Shown here: positions 1-5,672 of the stretch, one piece after another
How positions within the stretch are numbered: the first letter of the stretch is position 1
Layout of the letters: each line of letters starts with the position of its first letter
Assembly: GCA_002408385.1 (NCBI GenBank)
Contig: DHSB01000014.1
Span: 21,438 to 29,103, forward strand
Length of the DNA stretch: 7,666 nt
Direction: 5' to 3'
DNA from: Myxococcales bacterium UBA5297
GTDB lineage: Bacteria > Myxococcota > Myxococcia > Myxococcales > UBA5297
The notes under the pieces: model-generated
Databases searched by the model: none
Told to the model about the DNA's origin: nothing
Seen by the model: the letters and a program-made list of their open reading frames with translations, nothing else
Program-made: the position numbers and the translations under genes

Positions 1-3000
1 AGGCGGCCAGGCCCGCGCTCGCCACCATCGAGCCCGCGCTCGAGGGCGAGTGGCGCTGGCTCGGCTCGGCGAGCGTCGAGTTCGTCCCCAAGGGGCTCGT
101 CCCCTACTCGACCCGCTTCAAGGTGACCGTGCGCGAGGGGCTCGCCGCCTTGGACGGCGCCAGCCTCCGCGAGCCCTACGCGTTCGAGTTCCACACCGCG
201 CCTCCGGTCGTCCAGCACGTCGCGCCCGCGGACGGCTTCGCCTGGCTCCAGCCCGACCAGCCCTTCCAAGTGCTCTTCAACCAGCCGGTCAAGGATCTGG
301 CCTCTCGCGCCCGCCTCGAGGTCGGCGAGGAGGCCAAGCCGGTGGCCCTGACGGTCGTCAAGGAGGTCGACGTCGCCGCCGAGCGGCGCGCCGCCGAGGG
401 GAACCGGCGCTATCCGCGGGCCCCCTTCGACGAGCGCGGCTTCAAGAACCGGCAGACCCGCTATGAGCTCGCCCCCGCCGCGAAGCTGCCGCTCGACCAG
501 GAGATCTCGCTCGTCGTCGCCCCCGAGCTCGAGGGCGCCGAGGGCCCGCTTACTCTCGGCAACGAGGTCCGCTACCGCTTCCGCACCTACGGCCCGGCGC
601 GCATCACCGAGGCGCGGGGTTGCCTCTATCTCTACGACGACGCCCGCTGCTACTTCGGCCCGCTCGTGCTCCTCTCGACGAACCGGCTCGACCCCGCGAC
701 GCTGAAGGGCAAGGTCACCCTCGAGCCGCCGGTCGAGATCGACTGGGATAGGGTCGAGAGCCGGCTGCCCGAGCCCTGGCAGGACCTGAAGCAGGCCTGG
801 GTCAGCCTCCCCGGCCGCTTCAAGCCCGGAACCCGCTACCAGGTGCGCGTCGCCGCCGGCGCGGCCGACGAATTCGGCCAGAAGGCGCCGGCCTTCGAGG
901 GCAGCTTCGCGCTCGACGACCTCGAGCCGAGCTTCACCCTCGGCAACGAGGTCGCGCTGCTCGAGTCCTCCGGCGACGGCGCGCTTCCGCTCGAGTCGGT
1001 GAACCTCGCTTCGGCCCGCGCCGAGATCTGGCCGCTTGCCCCCGAGGAGCTCTCGCGCCTGCTCGCCTGGGATCCCTGGCGTTCGCCGAGGGTTGCCGAG
1101 CCCCTGCCCTCTTCGCCGCCGACGGCGGTCGATCTCGAGCTCGGCGGCAAGCGCAACACGCGCCGCTACACGCCGGTCCAGTTGCGCCAGGCGCTGCCCG
1201 ACGGCAGGCGAACCGGCCTCTTCTTGGTAAAGCTCGCGAGCCCCGAGCTGCCGGATCGACGCGCCGACCGCGTCCTCGCCCAGATCACCGACCTCGCGGT
1301 CCACGCCAAGCTCGGGCCCGCGAGCGGCGCGCTGTGGGTGACGAGCCTGTCGACCGGCCGGCCCGTCGAAGGCGCGAGCGTGCGCATCCTCGACCGCGAG
1401 GGCGCGACGCGCTGGCAGGGGGCGAGCAACTCCGACGGCATCGCGCAGGTGCCGGGTCTGGTCGAGTTGCTCGGCAAGCAGTCGAATAGCTGGAGCAGTC
1501 CCTTCGCGCTCGCGGTCGCCGAGAAAGACGGCGACCTCGGCGCGACGCTCTCGACCTGGACCGACGGCCTGGAGCCCTACTCCTTCGAGCTGAGCGGCGC
1601 GTGGGACGGCGAGCAACCGATAGCGCTCGGCACGCTCTTCACCGACCGCGGCATCTATCGGCCCGGGGACGAGGTCCACCTCAAGGGGCTCGCCCGCTAC
1701 CGCAGCCTCGGCCGCATCCAGCGGCCCGCGGCGGGCACGCGCGTGGACCTCCAAGTCGTCGATTCGCGCGGCAAGCAGGTCTTCAAAGGCAAGTCGACCG
1801 TCTCCGAGTTCGGCACCTTCGCGAGCAGCCTGAAGCTCGGCGGCGACGCGCCGCTCGGCCACTACCAGCTCAGCGCGACGGTGAAGCTCCCCGAGCCGCT
1901 CGAGTACGGCGGGACCTTCCGCGTCGAGGAGTACCGGGCCCCGCAGTTCCGGGTCGATCTCTCCACCGCCAAGAAGGAGCTGATCGCCGGCGATCCGGTC
2001 GAGGCGACGCTGCTCGCGCGCTACCTCTTCGGCGGCGCGATGGCCGGCGCCCAGGTGCGCTGGAGCGCGATGCGCACCTCGCTCGGCTTCACCCCGCCCG
2101 GCAACGCGGGCTTCGACTTCGGCGCCCACGCCTGGTGGTGGGACGACGAGCAGCCCGAGCCGACGAGCGGGGTGGTCGGCGGAGGCGAAGGCGTCACCGA
2201 CGAGCAAGGCGCCTGGACCATCGAGGCGGGCAAGGCCGAGGCCCCGGCCGGCCGCACCTACGAGTACACGCTCGAGGCCGAGGTGACCGACGTCAACCGC
2301 CAGCGCATCGCCAACCGCACCGTCGTCGCGGTCCACCCCGCCGCGCTCTACGCGGGCGCCCGGCTCGCGGCCTCGGGCTTCGCCGAGGTGGGCAAGCCGG
2401 CCAAGGTCGAGCTGGTCGCCGTCGCCCCCGACGGCACGCGCCAGGAGGGCGCGCCCATCGGGCTCGAGGTGAAGCGGCGCGAGTGGAAGTCGATCAAGAA
2501 GAAAGGCGTCGGCGGCGAGTGGTTCACCGTCAGCGAGCCGGTCGAGACGCGGGTCTTCGGCTGCGAGACGAAATCGGAGGCGAACCCGGTCTCCTGCGAG
2601 CTGAAGCCCGAGGGGCCCGGCCTCCATCTGATCGAGGCGACGGTCACCGACTCGGCGGGCCGCAAACAGGTGACGCGCAGCTCCTTCTACGTCGTCGGCG
2701 GCGGCTGGGTCTCCTGGCAGCGCAACGACACCGACCGCATCGACCTCGTCGCCGACAAGCAGCTCTACGACGTCGGCGAGACCGCCAAGATCCTCGTCAA
2801 GAGTCCCTACCCCGAGGCCGAGGCGCTGCTCACCGTCGAGCGCGAGGGCGTCTTCACGGTCCGCAAGGTCAAGCTGACCGGCGCGGCGGCGACGCTCGAG
2901 GTGCCCATCGACGAGTCGCTCATCCCCAACGCCTTCGTCGGAGTGATCATCGCCCGCGGCCGGGTGCCGACCGACAAGGGCATCGAGACCGGGGCCGATC

Positions 3001-5639
3001 CGGGCAGGCCGGCGGTGCGCATCGGCTACACCGAGCTGCGCGTCGAGAAGAAGAGCAAGCGCCTCGCGGTGACCCTGACGCCCGACGCGGCCGAGAAGCG
3101 CCCCCGCGACAAGGTGACGGTGAAGCTGAAGGTCGCCGACTGGCAGGGAGCGGGCCAGCGCGCCGAGGTGGCGCTCTGGGCGGTCGACGAGGGCGTGCTG
3201 CGCCTCACCAACTACCAGGCGCCCGACCCCATCGAAGCCATGCATCCGCTGCGCGGCCTCTCGGTGCGCGTCGGCGAGCCGCTGCTGCACCTGGTGCTCG
3301 CGCGGCTCTACGGCGAGAAAGGCGAGACCTCGGGCGGCTCGGGCGGCGGGGATGCTTCGGGCTCGGGGTTCCGTTCGCAGTTCAAGACGACGATCTTCTT
3401 CGACTCGCTGGTCACCGACGCCCAGGGCAACGCCACCGCGAGCATCGAGCTCCCCGACAACCTGACCACCTTCCGCATCATGGCCGTGGCGGCGACGCAG
3501 GGGGAGCTCTTCGGCGTGGGCGAATCGCAGGTCTCGGTCGCCAAGCCGCTGCTCGCGCTGCCCGCCCTGCCGCGCTTCGCGCGCGTCGGCGACAAGCTCG
3601 AGGCGGGCGTCGTCGTCCACACCCACGGCGCGAAGCTCGGCGACGCCAAGGTGAGCGCCGAGGCGACCGGGCTCACGCTCGCCGGCCCGGCCGAGCGGAC
3701 GGTCTCGCTCGCCGACGGACGGCCGCACGAGGTGCGCTTCCTCTTCGAGCCGCACCAAGAGGGCACCGCCACGCTGCGCTTCGCGGTCTCGAGCGGCGCC
3801 GAGCGCGATGGGGTCGAGCAGAAGATCCCCGTCCAGCTTCCGGTCTCGATGGAGGCGGTGGCCACCTACGGCGACACGCAGGGGTCGCGCACCGAGGGCA
3901 TCGTCCCGCCCGGCGGGATGCGCCCCGGGGTCGGCGGGCTCGACGTGACGCTCGCCTCGACGGTGCTCGGCAACTTCGACGAGGGCATGCGACAGCTCGT
4001 CGACTATCCCTACGGATGTCTCGAGCAGATGAGCTCGCGGCTGGTCCCGTTCATCGCGCTGCGCGAATTGCACGGGAAGTTCGGCGTGCCCTACGAGGCC
4101 CCGGCCAACTCCGGGGAGCAGCGCGAAGCCTTCTTCCGCGAGTGGCTCGGCGAAGAGACGCTCGCGCTCCACGGCACGACCGACCCCGACGCGGTCGTCG
4201 GGAAGACGGTGAAGGCCATCGAGCAGCTCCAGAACCCCGACGGCGGCTTTCGCTTCTGGTCCTCGAGCCGCTGCTCGGATCCCTGGGCGTCGTCCTACGC
4301 GACCCTCGCCCTCGGCCGCGCCAAGGAGGTCGGCTACCGCGTCGATGCCCAGGTGCTGAAGAACGCGCAGCGCTACCTCTCCGACTCGGTCGCCGCCGGC
4401 AAGTGCGCCGACTGCGGCTGGGGCTGCGAGCCGCCGGGCGAACCGACCCGCGTCTTCGCCCTCTACGCCCTCGCCCGCACCGGCTCGCCGCGCCCGAGCT
4501 ACTACGGCCAGCTCTTCGAGGCGCGCCAGAAGCTGCCGCTCTTCTCGCAGGCGATGCTCGCCGACGCCCTGTTCATCGGGAAGGGCGACCGCGAGCAGGC
4601 CCGGAAGCTGCTCGCCGAGCTGATGAACCACGCCAAGGAGTCGGCGGGCGAGGTCCACTTCGAGGAGACCGACCCCAAGACCTACGCCGCGCTCTGGTCG
4701 TCGGACACGCGCACGAGCGCCCTCGTCCTCCAGCTCCTCGCCGACGTCTCGCCCGAGCACCCGTACGTCGCCAAGATCGGCCGCTACCTCCAGAAGGCGC
4801 GCCAGCGCGACGGGCGCTTCCGCAATACGCAGGAGGCCGCCTTCTCGCTGATGGCGCTCACCGAGGTCGTCCGCGTGAAGGAGCAGGACGCGCCCGACTT
4901 CGAGGCCAAGGTCGTGCTCGGCGGCACTACGCTCGCGACCGCGCCCTTCCGCGGCCGCTCGATGAGCGTCGCGCAGGTGAGCGTGCCGAACGAGAAGCTC
5001 GGCCAGCCCGGCCAGCAGCTCCCGCTCGTCTTCGACCGCGACGGCGACGCGGGCGTTCTCTACTACGGCGCGCTCCTCCGCTACGCGCCGGCCGAGCTGC
5101 CGACCGAGCCGCTCGACCGCGGCCTCGTCGTGCAGCGCTGGTTCGAGCCGTACGAGGGCGGCGGCCAGGCGAAGACCTTCCGCGCCGGCGACCTCGTCCG
5201 CGTCCGGGTCCGCGTCGGCTCGCACATGGAGCGCAACTTCGTCGTCGTCGACGTGCCGCTGCCCGCCGGTCTCGAGGCCGTCGACACCTCGCTCGCCTCG
5301 ACCGCGGCCATCCCGGCCGAACCCGAGCAGGAGGGCCCGGGCGAAGGCTACGAGTACGAGAGCGCCGAGGACCTGAGCGCCCGCGGCGACAACCCCTACG
5401 CCAACCGCTTCTACAGCCCCTTCAACCACACGGAGCTGCGCGACGATCGCGTCGCGCTCTTCGCCGACCGGCTGCCGCCCGGCGTCCACGTGACGAGCTT
5501 CGTCGCCCGCGCCACCACCCCCGGCGATTACGTGCTGCAGCCGGCCAAGGCCGAGGAGATGTACTCGCCCGAGGTCTTTGGGCGCTCCGATGGCGGCCGC
5601 TTCTCGGTGTTGGTCACCGAGCCGGTCGCCCAGCGATGA
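1..5639 (+). CDS. Bacterial alpha-2-macroglobulin with thioester (YfhM/ECAM-like), 5'-truncated by the window
   Basis: Probable envelope protease trap. The frame is open from base 3 and encodes 1878 residues before TGA at 5637-5639; the numbering below takes base 3 as residue 1. The ATG at 123 is not the real start, because the codons before it already encode an Ig-like strand pattern (G-E-W-R-W...F-V-P). Domains in order: Ig-like repeats about 1-310; an MG domain about 425-487; the A2M N-terminal signature TDRGIYRPGDEVHLKG at 547-562; further MG domains to about 1100, including AVDEGVL; a Gly/Ser linker at 1109-1122; the MG7-type motif LPDNLTTFR near 1151; a thioester domain with C1339-L-E-Q1342; and C-terminal MG domains. 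E. coli YfhM has about 1650 residues, so this protein is longer even though incomplete. An intact CLEQ favours the YfhM class over the thioester-less YfaS class, and the following pbpC gene agrees. Family assignment is very secure. Protease trapping is inferred from studied homologues, and the anchor type cannot be seen. Confidence 0.96.
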   Translation, partial: AARPALATIEPALEGEWRWLGSASVEFVPKGLVPYSTRFKVTVREGLAALDGASLREPYAFEFHTAPPVVQHVAPADGFAWLQPDQPFQVLFNQPVKDLASRARLEVGEEAKPVALTVVKEVDVAAERRAAEGNRRYPRAPFDERGFKNRQTRYELAPAAKLPLDQEISLVVAPELEGAEGPLTLGNEVRYRFRTYGPARITEARGCLYLYDDARCYFGPLVLLSTNRLDPATLKGKVTLEPPVEIDWDRVESRLPEPWQDLKQAWVSLPGRFKPGTRYQVRVAAGAADEFGQKAPAFEGSFALDDLEPSFTLGNEVALLESSGDGALPLESVNLASARAEIWPLAPEELSRLLAWDPWRSPRVAEPLPSSPPTAVDLELGGKRNTRRYTPVQLRQALPDGRRTGLFLVKLASPELPDRRADRVLAQITDLAVHAKLGPASGALWVTSLSTGRPVEGASVRILDREGATRWQGASNSDGIAQVPGLVELLGKQSNSWSSPFALAVAEKDGDLGATLSTWTDGLEPYSFELSGAWDGEQPIALGTLFTDRGIYRPGDEVHLKGLARYRSLGRIQRPAAGTRVDLQVVDSRGKQVFKGKSTVSEFGTFASSLKLGGDAPLGHYQLSATVKLPEPLEYGGTFRVEEYRAPQFRVDLSTAKKELIAGDPVEATLLARYLFGGAMAGAQVRWSAMRTSLGFTPPGNAGFDFGAHAWWWDDEQPEPTSGVVGGGEGVTDEQGAWTIEAGKAEAPAGRTYEYTLEAEVTDVNRQRIANRTVVAVHPAALYAGARLAASGFAEVGKPAKVELVAVAPDGTRQEGAPIGLEVKRREWKSIKKKGVGGEWFTVSEPVETRVFGCETKSEANPVSCELKPEGPGLHLIEATVTDSAGRKQVTRSSFYVVGGGWVSWQRNDTDRIDLVADKQLYDVGETAKILVKSPYPEAEALLTVEREGVFTVRKVKLTGAAATLEVPIDESLIPNAFVGVIIARGRVPTDKGIETGADPGRPAVRIGYTELRVEKKSKRLAVTLTPDAAEKRPRDKVTVKLKVADWQGAGQRAEVALWAVDEGVLRLTNYQAPDPIEAMHPLRGLSVRVGEPLLHLVLARLYGEKGETSGGSGGGDASGSGFRSQFKTTIFFDSLVTDAQGNATASIELPDNLTTFRIMAVAATQGELFGVGESQVSVAKPLLALPALPRFARVGDKLEAGVVVHTHGAKLGDAKVSAEATGLTLAGPAERTVSLADGRPHEVRFLFEPHQEGTATLRFAVSSGAERDGVEQKIPVQLPVSMEAVATYGDTQGSRTEGIVPPGGMRPGVGGLDVTLASTVLGNFDEGMRQLVDYPYGCLEQMSSRLVPFIALRELHGKFGVPYEAPANSGEQREAFFREWLGEETLALHGTTDPDAVVGKTVKAIEQLQNPDGGFRFWSSSRCSDPWASSYATLALGRAKEVGYRVDAQVLKNAQRYLSDSVAAGKCADCGWGCEPPGEPTRVFALYALARTGSPRPSYYGQLFEARQKLPLFSQAMLADALFIGKGDREQARKLLAELMNHAKESAGEVHFEETDPKTYAALWSSDTRTSALVLQLLADVSPEHPYVAKIGRYLQKARQRDGRFRNTQEAAFSLMALTEVVRVKEQDAPDFEAKVVLGGTTLATAPFRGRSMSVAQVSVPNEKLGQPGQQLPLVFDRDGDAGVLYYGALLRYAPAELPTEPLDRGLVVQRWFEPYEGGGQAKTFRAGDLVRVRVRVGSHMERNFVVVDVPLPAGLEAVDTSLASTAAIPAEPEQEGPGEGYEYESAEDLSARGDNPYANRFYSPFNHTELRDDRVALFADRLPPGVHVTSFVARATTPGDYVLQPAKAEEMYSPEVFGRSDGGRFSVLVTEPVAQR
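3..935 (+). other. N-terminal Ig-like (SbsA/Big_5-type) domains of the A2M
   Basis: Residues 1-310 look like about three successive beta-sandwich domains. The first, cut by the window edge, ends in F-E-F-H-T-A-P-P. The second opens with P-x-D-Q-P-F-Q-V-L-F-N-Q-P-V and closes with Y-R-F-R-T-Y-G-P. The third carries a close cysteine pair (C207, C216) and ends in D-E-F-G-Q before the MG chain. Alternating hydrophobic strands and F-x-T-type ends are typical of bacterial Ig-like domains found before the MG core in long bacterial A2Ms. Boundaries are approximate and were judged by eye. Confidence 0.7.
3327..3368 (+). other. Gly/Ser-rich flexible linker, candidate bait region
   Basis: Residues 1109-1122 read TSGGSGGGDASGSG, the only strongly low-complexity stretch of the protein. 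It follows the MG segment containing AVDEGVL and precedes the MG7-type block with LPDNLTTFR, about 220 residues ahead of the thioester cysteine. In A2Ms the protease-sensitive bait region lies in this part of the chain. The linker position is seen directly; the bait function is inferred. Basic and aromatic residues on its C-terminal side (F-R-S-Q-F-K) could provide cleavage sites. Confidence 0.55.
4011..4028 (+). other. Thioester motif Y-G-C-L-E-Q of the A2M
   Basis: Codons for Cys (4017-4019), Leu, Glu and Gln (4026-4028) form the canonical CxEQ motif, whose Cys and Gln side chains join into an internal thioester. It is preceded by Y-P-Y-G and followed by M-S-S-R, the normal start of the thioester-domain alpha-toroid. 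Downstream, Q-N-P-D-G-G-F-R-F-W and R-D-G-R-F-R-N-T-Q-E match the helical repeats of this domain. The motif is intact, so covalent capture of attacking proteases is possible. The Cys codon is TGT, whereas the other eight cysteines of the protein all use TGC. Confidence 0.93.
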
Positions 5640-5672
5640 GGCGGACCGAAGAGGGATGACGAGACGAGCCCG
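5636..5672 (+). promoter_or_regulatory. A2M-pbpC junction, likely co-transcribed with possible translational coupling
   Basis: Only 33 bases separate the A2M stop from the pbpC ATG, with no hairpin-plus-T-run terminator and no recognisable promoter, so one transcript is likely. The best purine run, GAAGAGGG at 5648-5655, ends 17 bases before the ATG at 5673, too far for a standard ribosome-binding site; GAGACGAG at 5661-5668 is closer but a poor match. The A2M stop overlaps an ATG (ATGA at 5636-5639) that opens a 7-codon frame ending at 5659. That stop in turn overlaps another ATG at 5656. Ribosomes ending the A2M could therefore reinitiate nearby. This coupling is inferred. Confidence 0.45.

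Noticed and set aside
123..125. ATG at 123 as the start of the A2M gene
   Set aside because: The frame is open back to base 3 and the upstream codons continue an Ig-like domain. There is no signal peptide after this ATG, which a periplasmic A2M would need.
555..953. A 15-base direct repeat (CTCGGCAACGAGGTC at 555-569 and 939-953)
   Set aside because: Both copies encode L-G-N-E-V in frame at domain-edge positions with biased codons. Coincidence or old domain duplication explains it, and there is no sign of a mobile element.
1601..5659. A 1352-codon open frame on the + strand overlapping the A2M gene
   Set aside because: Its codons begin on the A2M wobble base, which is almost always G or C, so stop codons (all beginning with T) are nearly impossible. 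The product is an Arg/Ala/Gly-rich low-complexity string with no domain. It is a GC-content shadow.
5640..5672. A terminator or promoter between the two genes
   Set aside because: No stem followed by a T run and no -35/-10-like pair is visible in the 33 bases.
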